DNA from: Streptomyces ochraceiscleroticus
GTDB taxonomy: Bacteria; Actinomycetota; Actinomycetes; Streptomycetales; Streptomycetaceae
Length of the DNA stretch: 64,000 nucleotides
Direction: 5' to 3'
Assembly (NCBI RefSeq): GCF_000720485.1
Contig: NZ_JOAX01000012.1
Coordinates: 133,304-197,303, forward strand
Notes under the pieces: model-generated
Told to the model about the DNA's origin: nothing
Databases searched by the model: none
Seen by the model: the letters and a program-made list of their open reading frames with translations, nothing else
In this document: positions 50,853 through 59,188 of the stretch, piece by piece
How positions within the stretch are numbered: the first letter of the stretch is position 1
How the letters are laid out: every line of letters starts with the position of its first letter
Position numbers and translations under genes: made by a program

Positions 50853-52904
50853 GTGTCCAAACTGACCGACGTGCCCAAACGCATCTTGATCGGGCGCGCA
50901 CTGCGCAGCGACAAGCTGGGAGAGACCCTTCTCCCGAAGCGCATCGCACTCCCCGTCTTCGCCTCCGACCCTCTCTCCTCCGTGGCGTACGCGCCGGGGG
51001 AGGTGCTGCTCGTCCTGTCCGTGGCAGGCGTGTCGGCGTACCACTTCAGCCCCTGGATCGCCGTCGCGGTCGTCGTGCTGATGTTCACGGTCGTGGCGTC
51101 GTACCGGCAGAACGTGCACGCCTACCCGAGCGGCGGCGGCGACTACGAGGTCGCCAACACCAACCTCGGCCCCAAGGCCGGCCTGACCGTGGCCAGTGCG
51201 CTGTTGGTCGACTACGTCCTCACCGTCGCCGTCTCCATCTCCTCCGGAGTGGAGAACCTGGGCTCGGCGATCCCCTTCGTGGTCGAGCACAAGACGTTCT
51301 GCGCCATCGCGATGATCGTCCTGCTCACCGTGATGAACCTGCGCGGTGTCAAGGAGTCCGGCAAGCTCTTCGCCATCCCGACGTACATCTTCGTCGTCGG
51401 CGTCTTCGCCATGATCCTCTGGGGCGCCTTCCGCGGCCTGGTCATGGGCGACGCCATGAAGGCCCCCACCGCCGACTACACGATCCACGCCGAGCAGGGC
51501 GGCCTGGCCGGCTTCGCGCTGGTCTTCCTCCTGCTGCGTGCGTTCTCCTCCGGCTGTGCGGCGCTCACCGGCGTCGAGGCGATCTCCAACGGCGTGCCCG
51601 CCTTCCGCAAGCCCAAGTCCAAGAACGCCGCCACGACGCTGGCCCTGATGGGCGGCCTGGCCGTCACCATGTTCTGCGGCATCATCGTGCTGGCCATGAC
51701 CACCGGCGTGAAGATGGCCGAGAAGCCGGCCACCGACCTGCTGCACAACGGACAGCCGGTCGGCGCGGGCTACACCCAGAACCCCGTCATCTCGCAGGTC
51801 GCGGCCGCGGTCTTCGGCGACGGCACGGCGCCCTTCGTCATCCTGGCCGCCGCCACCGCGCTGGTCCTCTTCCTCGCCGCGAACACCGCGTACAACGGCT
51901 TCCCGCTGCTCGGCTCGATCCTCGCGCAGGACCGCTACCTGCCGCGCCAGCTCCACACCCGCGGCGACCGCCTCGCGTTCTCCAACGGCATCGTGCTGCT
52001 CGCCGGCGCCGCGGTGATACTCGTCTACATCTACGGCGCCGACTCCACCCGGCTGATCCAGCTCTACATCGTGGGCGTCTTCGTCTCCTTCACGCTCAGC
52101 CAGATCGGCATGGTCCGGCACTGGAACCGCCATCTGACCACGGAGAACGACCCGGCCAAGCGCCGCCGGATGCACCGCTCGCGGGCGATCAACGCCTTCG
52201 GTGCCACCTTCACCGGCCTCGTGCTGGTCGTCGTCCTGCTGACGAAGTTCAGCCACGGCGCCTGGGTGGCCCTGCTCGGCATGGTCATCTTCTACGTCAC
52301 GATGACCGCGATCCGTAAGCACTACGACCGGGTCGCCGACGAGATCGCCGCTGCCGACTCGCCCGACGACGAGGTCGCCCGCCCCTCCCGCGTGCACTCC
52401 ATCGTCCTGGTCTCCAAGGTCCACAAGCCGACCCTGCGGGCCCTGAACTACGCCAAGCTGATGCGCTCCGACTCCCTCGAAGCGGTCAGCGTGGACGTCG
52501 ACCAGGCCGAGACCAAGGCGCTGCGCGAGGAGTGGGAGCGCCGCGGCATCGAGGTACCGCTGAAGGTCCTGGCCTCCCCGTACCGGGAGATCACCCGCCC
52601 CTTCATCGAGTACGTGAAGTCGCTGCGCAAGGAGAGCCCGCGCGACGCGGTCTCCGTCTTCATCCCGGAGTACGTCGTCGGCCACTGGTACGAGCACCTG
52701 CTCCACAACCAGTCCGCGCTGCGCCTGAAGGGCCGGCTGCTCTTCACCCCGGGCGTCATGGTCACCTCCGTCCCCTGGCAGCTCGACTCCTCCGAGGCCG
52801 CCAAGGTCCGCGCCCGCAAGCGCGCCGAGTGGAACGCGCCGGGCTCGGTCCGCCGCGGCCCGGTCGCCGCACCGAAGAAGGAGAAGGCGGCCACCAAGAA
52901 GTAG
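50853..52904 (+). CDS. APC superfamily permease, KimA-like potassium importer
   Basis: 683 residues: about twelve membrane helices (about 28-480) with the APC start LPVFASDPLSSVAYAPGE, then a cytoplasmic universal-stress-like domain (about 515-640; VHSIVLVSKVHKPTLRALNYAK). This architecture is that of B. subtilis KimA (YdaO), a proton-coupled high-affinity potassium importer inhibited by c-di-AMP. In M. tuberculosis the homologue Rv2690c adjoins the TrkA pair, which supports a role in potassium uptake. GTG at 50853, probably leaderless. The C-terminus is lysine-rich. Confidence 0.85.
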   Translation: MSKLTDVPKRILIGRALRSDKLGETLLPKRIALPVFASDPLSSVAYAPGEVLLVLSVAGVSAYHFSPWIAVAVVVLMFTVVASYRQNVHAYPSGGGDYEVANTNLGPKAGLTVASALLVDYVLTVAVSISSGVENLGSAIPFVVEHKTFCAIAMIVLLTVMNLRGVKESGKLFAIPTYIFVVGVFAMILWGAFRGLVMGDAMKAPTADYTIHAEQGGLAGFALVFLLLRAFSSGCAALTGVEAISNGVPAFRKPKSKNAATTLALMGGLAVTMFCGIIVLAMTTGVKMAEKPATDLLHNGQPVGAGYTQNPVISQVAAAVFGDGTAPFVILAAATALVLFLAANTAYNGFPLLGSILAQDRYLPRQLHTRGDRLAFSNGIVLLAGAAVILVYIYGADSTRLIQLYIVGVFVSFTLSQIGMVRHWNRHLTTENDPAKRRRMHRSRAINAFGATFTGLVLVVVLLTKFSHGAWVALLGMVIFYVTMTAIRKHYDRVADEIAAADSPDDEVARPSRVHSIVLVSKVHKPTLRALNYAKLMRSDSLEAVSVDVDQAETKALREEWERRGIEVPLKVLASPYREITRPFIEYVKSLRKESPRDAVSVFIPEYVVGHWYEHLLHNQSALRLKGRLLFTPGVMVTSVPWQLDSSEAAKVRARKRAEWNAPGSVRRGPVAAPKKEKAATKK

Positions 52905-53002
52905 GGGCACGCCCCGGTGGTCAATGGGGTGGTACGGCGGGACGTAGACTTGAAGGCTGTTGTCCCGCCGCACCACCCCCCGTTTTTTGGAGCTCACTCG
53001 CC

Positions 53003-54331
53003 ATGCCGGAAGAACCGAAGAAGTCCCTGGTCGGCGAGGAGTACGAGGTCGAGGTCGGACCCGTGGCCCACGGCGGCCACTGCATCGCCCGCACGGACGA
53101 GGGCCAGGTCCTCTTCGTACGCCACGCCCTCCCGGGCGAGCGCGTGATCGCGAAGGTCACCGACGGCGAGGAAGGCGCCCGCTTCCTCCGTGCCGACGCG
53201 GTACAGGTCCTGGAGGCTTCCAAGGACCGCGTCGAGGCCCCCTGTCCCTTCTCCGGCCCCGGCCGCTGCGGTGGCTGCGACTGGCAGCACGCCAAGCCCG
53301 GCGCCCAGCGCCGCCTCAAGGGCGAGGTCATCGCCGAGCAGCTCCAGCGCCTCGCGGGTCTGACCCCCGAGGAGGCCGGCTGGGACGGCACGGTCGTCCC
53401 CGCGCCCGGCGACAAGGTCCCCGCCGGCGAGGTACCGGCCTGGCGCACCCGCGTCCAGTACGCCATCGACGCCGAGGGCCACGCGGGCCTCCGCAAGCAC
53501 CGCTCCCACGAGGTGCAGCCCATCGACCACTGCATGATCGCGGCTCCGGGAGTCTCCGAACTCGGCATCGAAAAGCGCGAGTGGCCCCAGATCGCCACAG
53601 TCGAGGCCATCGCCGCCACCGGCTCCCACGACCGCCAGGTCATCCTCACCCCCAAGCCCGGCGGCCGCCTCCCCATCGTCGAGCTCGACAAGCCCGTCTC
53701 CGTCATGCGCATCGGCGAGAAGGACAAGGGCGTGCACCGCGTCCACGGCCGCCCCTTCGTCCGCGAACGCGCCGCCGAGCGCACCTGGCGCGTCGGCAAC
53801 GGCGGCTTCTGGCAGGTCCACCCGCAGGCCGCCGACCTCCTGGTCGAGTCGGTCATGCGCGGCCTGATGCCCAAGAAGGGCGACATGGCCCTCGACCTGT
53901 ACTGCGGCGTCGGCCTCTTCGCCGGCGCGTTGGCCGACCGCGTCGGCGACAAGGGCGCCGTCCTCGGCATCGAGTCCGGCAAGCGCGCGGTGGAGGACGC
54001 CCGCCACAACCTCGCCGACGTCGACCGCGTCCGCATCGAACACGGCAAGGTCGACCAGATCCTCCCGCGCACCGGCATCACCGACGTCGACCTCGTCGTC
54101 CTCGACCCGCCCCGCGCCGGCGCCGGCCGCAAGACGGTCGAACACCTCGCCTCCCTCACCCCCCGCCGCATCGCCTACGTAGCCTGCGACCCGGCCGCCC
54201 TCGCCCGAGACCTCGCCTACTTCGCCACAGCGGGCTACGTCCCCAAGCGCCTCCAGGCATTCGACCTGTTCCCGATGACACATCATGTGGAGTGCGTGGC
54301 GATTTTGGTGCCGGAGGGGAAGGGCCGCTGA
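53003..54331 (+). CDS. TRAM-domain uracil-5-methyltransferase (RumA/TrmA type)
   Basis: 442 residues. A TRAM domain (about 8-68), an Fe-S site CPFSGPGRCGGCDWQH with a further Cys (IDHCMI), and a SAM-binding domain with DLYCGVGLFAGALA, VVLDPPRAG and the catalytic cysteine region YVACDPAALARDLAYF. It methylates uracil at C5 in tRNA or 23S rRNA; which is not decided by sequence. Last gene of the conserved block (Rv2689c). A -10-like TAGACT at about 52946 may give its own promoter. Confidence 0.93.
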   Translation: MPEEPKKSLVGEEYEVEVGPVAHGGHCIARTDEGQVLFVRHALPGERVIAKVTDGEEGARFLRADAVQVLEASKDRVEAPCPFSGPGRCGGCDWQHAKPGAQRRLKGEVIAEQLQRLAGLTPEEAGWDGTVVPAPGDKVPAGEVPAWRTRVQYAIDAEGHAGLRKHRSHEVQPIDHCMIAAPGVSELGIEKREWPQIATVEAIAATGSHDRQVILTPKPGGRLPIVELDKPVSVMRIGEKDKGVHRVHGRPFVRERAAERTWRVGNGGFWQVHPQAADLLVESVMRGLMPKKGDMALDLYCGVGLFAGALADRVGDKGAVLGIESGKRAVEDARHNLADVDRVRIEHGKVDQILPRTGITDVDLVVLDPPRAGAGRKTVEHLASLTPRRIAYVACDPAALARDLAYFATAGYVPKRLQAFDLFPMTHHVECVAILVPEGKGR

Positions 54332-54364
54332 CGGCGGCGCCGATCCCTGGCGCGGACGCGTCCC

Positions 54365-54540
54365 TCAGCCGCGGGCCTTCCGGCTGCGGACGTTGATCTC
54401 GGCGACGCGGGCACTCAGCGATTCGGCACGGCGTCCGGACGTCCATCGCGGGCAGTTGGATGCCTGCCCGTGTCAGCGCGGACGCGAGGGCGTCGCCGGC
54501 GCCCAGGGCGTCTTGGATCCTGGGATGTTGTGACTGTGCC
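54365..54540 (-). pseudogene. C-terminal scrap of a PfkB-family sugar kinase
   Basis: One minus-strand frame reads DALGAGDALASALTRAGIQL, the PfkB signature (DTxGAGDxF), and after a frameshift another reads ESLSARVAEINVRSRKARG to a stop at 54365. The rest of the kinase is missing. It starts the degraded zone to the right of the conserved block. Confidence 0.5.
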
Positions 54541-54581
54541 GTCAAGGACGGTCGGTTGGCCGCCTGAACCACTCGTCATCT

Positions 54582-55634
54582 TTACCGCGACGACCACAGC
54601 TCCCGCATGGCCCGGCGGCGCGCCTCCGGAGCGGCGAGGCGATGGAAGCTCCCGTCCTCTTCTCGATGGATGCTGTCGACACCGTAGTGGTGCAGGAGGT
54701 TCAGGCCCTCCTGTGCCGGTCTGTCCGGGAGCAATGCGGAAAGACGCATGACCGGATGCGGCGCATGGCGTGCGTAGTCGAGGAGTTGAGCGAGCGCAGC
54801 CCGTATCCAATTGTGCTCGACGCGGCTCTTGGCCTCTATGATTTCGTGCCCCATCGGCCCGTTCACGTAGAGGTCACAGATGCCGGCTGGGCTTGAGAAA
54901 CGTTCCGCCTGTGCGTTCGCCAGGGTGGCACGGTAAGCGGTGACCAACGCCGCCTCCCTGCGCTGGAACAGCATCTGCCGCTCGCCCAGCCGGACGGCGA
55001 CGGAATGGGTGTGCTGCTGCTCGACCGGCATGGAGCGCACCGTTGCGACCGGTGTCGCAGCCCCTGCCTTCTCCAGGGACGTGCGCGTGGTGATGAGCAG
55101 TCCGTCGATGCCGGCCCTGGCACGCTCGCCCGACAGCACCAGTTGCCCCGGGTACTTGAAGTCGGCCTTGTAACTCAGCAGCGCGTTCAGTTCCTCGTAG
55201 GGCATGTCGGTGAGTTGGAATTCGCGCAGGCTGTAGACGGTGTGCCAGCTCTTCCCGCCCGGTCCGGGCGGCCAGAGGGCGTCGGCGAATGCACGATTCC
55301 GGAAGAGGGCCCCTACCTCGCCGACGGCTCGTACTCGGTTTTTGCCGGTGAACAGCACGACGTCGCCGGTGATGACGCGAGCCATCTTGGCGTCGTGGCC
55401 GGGTGTTGCTCCCCAGAAGCGTGCAGTCCCGTCCGGGTGCAGAGTGTGCAGGAGCCGCAGTTGGTCAGCGCTCAGATGCCCGGCGTATCGCGCATCACTG
55501 AAGTGCACGGACCGGTCAAGAGTGTCCGCCCAGTGTTGCCGGGCGTCTGGACTTCCGAAGGCCGGTGAGATGAGCAAACGCGTATCAAAACGGTCCACGT
55601 CTGCACTTTCACGAGCGGTATCAGCCATCCCCAC
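54582..55634 (-). CDS. Putative modification-dependent nuclease: EVE/PUA-like domain plus PD-(D/E)XK domain
   Basis: 350 residues. The N-terminal part (about 18-155) resembles EVE/YTH/PUA-like readers: ISPAFGSP, ARVITGDVVLFTGKNRVRAV, then SWHTVYSLREFQLTDMPYEEL. The C-terminal part (about 215-320) has a PD-(D/E)XK pattern: Asp254 (GICDLYVNG), Glu267-Ala-Lys269 (HEIIEAKS) and LAQLLDYAR after it. A reader of modified bases joined to this nuclease fold is the layout of type IV restriction enzymes. The GTG at 55634 is 6 bases after TATGAT, a leaderless arrangement; ATG 55628 is an alternative. No methylase or helicase is adjacent. Intact among pseudogenes. Function is inferred from motifs only. 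Confidence 0.65.
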   Translation of the reverse strand: MGMADTARESADVDRFDTRLLISPAFGSPDARQHWADTLDRSVHFSDARYAGHLSADQLRLLHTLHPDGTARFWGATPGHDAKMARVITGDVVLFTGKNRVRAVGEVGALFRNRAFADALWPPGPGGKSWHTVYSLREFQLTDMPYEELNALLSYKADFKYPGQLVLSGERARAGIDGLLITTRTSLEKAGAATPVATVRSMPVEQQHTHSVAVRLGERQMLFQRREAALVTAYRATLANAQAERFSSPAGICDLYVNGPMGHEIIEAKSRVEHNWIRAALAQLLDYARHAPHPVMRLSALLPDRPAQEGLNLLHHYGVDSIHREEDGSFHRLAAPEARRRAMRELWSSR

Positions 55635-55639
55635 GGCCC

Positions 55640-55651
55640 GATCATATGATC
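55640..55651. promoter_or_regulatory. 12-bp palindrome containing the nuclease -10 element
   Basis: GATCATATGATC; its minus strand supplies TATGAT 6 bases before the GTG at 55634. A protein bound to the palindrome would block the promoter. Confidence 0.5.
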
Positions 55652-55674
55652 AGACCGTGGGGATGGGGGGCGAC

Positions 55675-55838
55675 TCAGTCCCGGCGGATCAGTTCCGGGT
55701 CGATTCGGCGGCCCGCCAGGGGGAGCGTTCCGAGGACGGCGGCGAGGAGGACGAACTGCCCAGCGTCATGAGCCAGAAGCGTGCCCGCGCACCGCGCCTA
55801 GAGCCGAGCAGCAGACGTAGCCTGAGGAGGAACTCCCC
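55675..55838 (-). pseudogene. ABC transporter permease remnant
   Basis: One frame gives LRLRLLLGSRRGARARFWLM, typical of the start of Streptomyces FtsX-type permeases; a second continues QFVLLAAVLGTLPLAGRR to a stop at 55675. Most of the membrane protein is lost. It directly follows the broken ATPase gene. Confidence 0.5.
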
Positions 55839-56520
55839 TCACGCGGCGGCTCCCGTCGTGGAAAGGACACCGTCCGTCATCGTCCAGTGATGGTCTGCCC
55901 GAGCCGCCGCGTCGGCATCGTGTGTGACTAGGAAGACGGCTGTGCCCTGCGAGCGGGCCAGGGACAGGAACTCCTCCAGCACGCACCGGCGTTGGCGCTG
56001 TCCAGCGAGCCGGTCGGCTCGTCCGCGAACACACCACGGACGGCCGGTGTACGAGCGCACGGGCGGCGGCCACGCGCTGGCTCTGCCCGCCCGAGATCTG
56101 CGAGGGGCGCCGCCCGCGTAGTTCGGCGATGCCGACCCGGTCCAGTACCTCGACGGCGACCTTGAGAGCAGGCGCCTTGCGCCGACCGGCCAGCCGCAGC
56201 GGCAGGGCGGTGTTCTCCTCCACGGTCAGCTCCGGCAGCAACTCGCCGTACTGGAAGACGAAGCCGAAGCGCTCGCGGCGCAGGGTGCTGATCTCCTCGT
56301 CGTCCGGTTTGCTGAATGGCCGTCCCTCGAACCACACGTCACCGCGCTCGGGCGGCAGTACTCCGCGAGGCAGTAGAGCAGCGAGGACTTGCCCGAGCCG
56401 CTGGCGCCGGTGATTGCGGTCACCTCGCCGGGCGCGAGCGAAAGGTGCGCGTCGCGCACCGCGGGCGTGGAGCCGTAGGAGAGATCAACTCCGCGGGCAG
56501 CCAGCACTTCTGTCGTATTC
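55839..56520 (-). pseudogene. MacB/LolD-type ABC transporter ATPase, several frameshifts
   Basis: All ATPase motifs are present but in different frames: Walker A GASGSGKSS from ATG 56520; a shift near 56369, then GFVFQYGELLPELTVEENTA and signature ISGGQSQRVAAARAL; a shift near 56040 (extra GT in GTGTGT), then VFADEPTGSLDSANA; a third shift, then VFLVTHDADAAARAD. At least three independent breaks make a sequencing error unlikely. Confidence 0.85.
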
Positions 56521-56803
56521 ATGGTGTTTCCCCAGTGGGCCGGGCATGGCCCCGGCCGGCGGTACACGCGTATCCAGGCGTCGTTGGTGTACAGGGCCGC
56601 TCCGTTGTAGCTCAGCTGGTCCTTGCACGCGGGCTTCTTCTGCTTGCCGTTGAAACGCCCCAGCCGTATCTCTCGACCTGGGCCTGCACGTACACGTTGT
56701 GCCCATCACCTGCGCTGGCGTCCTTCGGCATACCCGCCCCGGGTGCTCCTCCGGACGTCTCTGACGGTTGATCGTCCGTATCCCGGTAGGGGACTTCAGT
56801 CAC
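56521..56803 (-). pseudogene. Remnant of a small secreted or periplasmic protein gene
   Basis: MTEVPYRDTDDQPSETSGGA opens a frame that reaches VYVQAQVERYGWG; a one-base shift then gives FNGKQKKPACKDQLSYNGAA and ALYTNDAWIRVYRRPG up to the ATPase start. It may be the extracytoplasmic partner of the broken exporter. Family not recognised. Confidence 0.35.
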
Positions 56804-56863
56804 ACTACTTACGTGATATATACATCCTGCACGATTTCTTCACTCATTCGGGGGGAGTCTCTT

Positions 56864-57091
56864 ATGTCCGGACATGGGCAGTTAGCGCAGACGGGTATGC
56901 CCGCGGTCGTCATCGGTGGGATCACGTATCCGCTCGGGGGCTGGATGCTTGCCGCGGCCGTTGCCGTGGTGCTCGGGGCGATTCTGGTGGTTCGTTTTCG
57001 TTACCGGCGTGGGCTGGAAGCCGGGCATGGGGCGGTCGTCGGTGCGGCCTCCGGTGCGCGGCGCGGCTCGGGTCGCCGGCGCCGCCGGTGA
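56864..57091 (+). CDS. LAXTG microprotein with membrane helix, TTA codon
   Basis: 75 residues: MSGHGQLAQTG, then a hydrophobic stretch (about 22-43) and a basic tail RFRYRRG, i.e. the three parts of a sortase sorting signal, with LAQTG of the class E (SrtE, chaplin) type. It has no signal peptide, and the motif lies at residues 7-11, so almost no cargo could be anchored. Leu7 of the motif is TTA (56882-56884), the rare codon read by the bldA tRNA. GGGGGAG lies 6 bases before the ATG. The stop overlaps the glycosyltransferase start (GTGA). It may be a small membrane partner of that enzyme. Confidence 0.72.
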   Translation: MSGHGQLAQTGMPAVVIGGITYPLGGWMLAAAVAVVLGAILVVRFRYRRGLEAGHGAVVGAASGARRGSGRRRRR

Positions 57092-58518
57092 GCGGCAGAC
57101 GCCGTGGCGTGCCAGTGCTGGCGGCGCATCAGCACCGGTCCCTGACCGTTCTGTCGGGGATCGTCGTCATGCTCGCGGCAGCGGCCTGGGCCGGTCATCA
57201 TGCGCTCACCGCGTTCGCGGTCGCGCACGACGGCGCGCTGGCGAGCCGCCTCACGGTCGTGTGGATCGCGCTGTTCCTGATCTTTCTGCTGCAGACGTTC
57301 ATGTACCACCTCGAACGTCCGAGGAAGCTCACGCCCAGGCTCGCCCGGCAGCTCGACGCGTTGCATGTGGCGATCCTGGTGCCTGTTTACAACGAGGACC
57401 CCGGATACCTGCGGCTGGGGCTGGAATCCTTTCTGCGGCAGAGTCGACTGCCGGATGCGGTGCACATCGTCGATGACGGTTCCACCAATGGGGATTACGC
57501 CGAGGTGCGGGTGTGGTGGGAGTGGGCCGCGCGGGAGGCGGGCGTTGCCACGACCTGGCAGCGGGTGCCCAACGGCGGCAAGCGGCACGCGCAGGCACAC
57601 GCCGTGCGCGTCAGCCCCGAGGCCGACATCTACATCACCTGCGACAGTGACAGTTGCTTCGCGCCCAATGCGATCGATGAGGCGCTGAGCCCGTTCTCCC
57701 GGCCGCGTGTGCAGTCCGTCGCCGGCATTGTCATCGCGACGAACAACCGGGCCAACTGGCTGGTGCGGATCACCGATCTGTGGTTCGTGGTCTGTCAGCT
57801 CGTGGACCGCTCCGGCCAGTCCGCGGTCGGTGCCGTCATGGTCAACTCCGGGCCACTCGCCGCGTATCGGGCCGGGATCATTCGCGACAACCTCGACGGG
57901 TACCTCAACGAGACGTTCATGGGCCGGCCCGTGAACTTCTCCGACGACAGCATGCTCACCCTGTACGCGCAGGAGCGCGGCCTCACCGTGCAGCAGCCGT
58001 CCGCTATCTGCTTCACCGCCATGCCGGAGAAGTGGTCCCACTTCAACCGGATGTACCTGCGGTGGATGCGCGGCTCCACGATCCGGTCCGTCTGGCGGAT
58101 GCGGTACCTCTCCCCGGCGCGCCCCGCGTTCTGGCTGCACACCATGCGGTGGATTCAGATGGTGCTCACCCAGATGGTCACCGTCTGGATGCTGATCGTC
58201 GAACCGATCGCGTACCGCAACATGCCGCCGGTGACGATGCTGATCGTGCCGTTCCTCATCGGCTGGGCGCAGGGGCTGCGGTATTTGAGCATCATCCGCT
58301 CCGACGAGCGCATCCGCTCCCGGCTCGTGACCTGGCTCGCCATGCCGGGTGCCATCGTCCTCGCCTGGACGGTGCTGCGCTGGCTGCGCTGGTACGGCAT
58401 TGCCACCTGCGCGAAGACGGGCTGGGGTACGCGGCAGAACGGGGCCGAGGTGTTCCTCGCGGGGAGCGGTGCGGCCGCCGCATCGGGGATCGGGCCGACG
58501 ACCGTCGCACCGGGGTAA
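57088..58518 (+). CDS. Membrane family 2 glycosyltransferase (hyaluronan/chitin/cellulose synthase-like)
   Basis: 476 residues. Two N-terminal membrane helices (about 20-40 and 50-72), a GT2 domain with LVPVYNEDP, DDGSTNGDY, the metal motif TCDSDS, VNSGPLAAYRAG, acceptor-site FSDDSML and the RxxRW motif (RMYLRWMRG), then about four more helices. Such processive enzymes polymerise a sugar and push the chain through the membrane. The sugar is not decided by sequence. It is translationally coupled to the LAXTG microprotein, whose TTA codon would bring both under bldA control. Confidence 0.85.
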   Translation: MSGRRRGVPVLAAHQHRSLTVLSGIVVMLAAAAWAGHHALTAFAVAHDGALASRLTVVWIALFLIFLLQTFMYHLERPRKLTPRLARQLDALHVAILVPVYNEDPGYLRLGLESFLRQSRLPDAVHIVDDGSTNGDYAEVRVWWEWAAREAGVATTWQRVPNGGKRHAQAHAVRVSPEADIYITCDSDSCFAPNAIDEALSPFSRPRVQSVAGIVIATNNRANWLVRITDLWFVVCQLVDRSGQSAVGAVMVNSGPLAAYRAGIIRDNLDGYLNETFMGRPVNFSDDSMLTLYAQERGLTVQQPSAICFTAMPEKWSHFNRMYLRWMRGSTIRSVWRMRYLSPARPAFWLHTMRWIQMVLTQMVTVWMLIVEPIAYRNMPPVTMLIVPFLIGWAQGLRYLSIIRSDERIRSRLVTWLAMPGAIVLAWTVLRWLRWYGIATCAKTGWGTRQNGAEVFLAGSGAAAASGIGPTTVAPG

Positions 58519-58527
58519 GTTGGCGCG

Positions 58528-59084
58528 ATGGACATCCTTGCGTTGTGCGGGAGTTTGCGGGAACGGTCGTTGAATGCCGCCGTGTTGCGGGCCGCGGGGG
58601 AGCTGTGGGTTCCGCGAGGCGGGATGCGCATCGAGCCGAGCCTCGGCCGGCTTCCCTTCTTCGACCAGGACGTCGAGGAGAGTGGCGTGCTGCCGTCCGA
58701 GGTCGTGGAGTTTCGGGAGCGGGCTGGGGTGCGGGTGGGGTGCTGATCGCTACGCCGGAGTATGCGAATGGCACCTCCGGTGTGCTCAAGAATGCCCTGG
58801 AGTGGCTGGTCGGCGGAGGGCAGCTGTACGACAAGCCGGTGGCGGTGGTGAGTGCGTCCCCGTCCGCGCTGGGCGGCGACCGCGCGCAGGCGTGGGTGCG
58901 CGAGACCCTCACGATGATGGGGGCGCGGCTGGTGCCGGACGGGCTGCTGATACCGCAGGCGACCGCCAGGATTCAGGACGGCCGGCTGGTGGACGGCGCT
59001 ACGGTGAAAGAGCTGGACGAGCTGCTGGCACGGCTGTACGAAGCGGGCGGGCCCCGGCACGAAGCGGGCCGACCGGCGGCGTGA
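58528..59084 (+). pseudogene. NADPH-dependent FMN reductase, frameshifted
   Basis: The first frame, MDILALCGSLRERSLNAAVL, ends early at a stop after ERAGVRVGC (58746); the expected continuation GVLIATPEYANGTSGVLKNA lies in another frame and runs to 59084. The flavodoxin-like FMN motifs (GSLRERSLN, PEYANGTSGVLKN) are intact apart from the shift near 58730-58745, in a G-rich run. About 185 residues if repaired. Real mutation or read error cannot be told apart. Confidence 0.75.
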
Positions 59085-59087
59085 ATG

Positions 59088-59120
59088 GTGCGTTAGTGGT
59101 GTGTTAGTGGCTCATCAGTG
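59088..59120 (+). repeat. Three 11-bp direct repeats
   Basis: GTGCGTTAGTG, GTGTGTTAGTG, GCTCATCAGTG in tandem, 70 bases upstream of the lipoprotein gene, at one helical turn spacing. Possible regulator contacts. Confidence 0.45.
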
Positions 59121-59188
59121 GGACTCGGCAAGGTAGTTGGTGCGGTTACCGAAGGGACCGTACGTACCGACCCGGTAAGGGGATTTCC

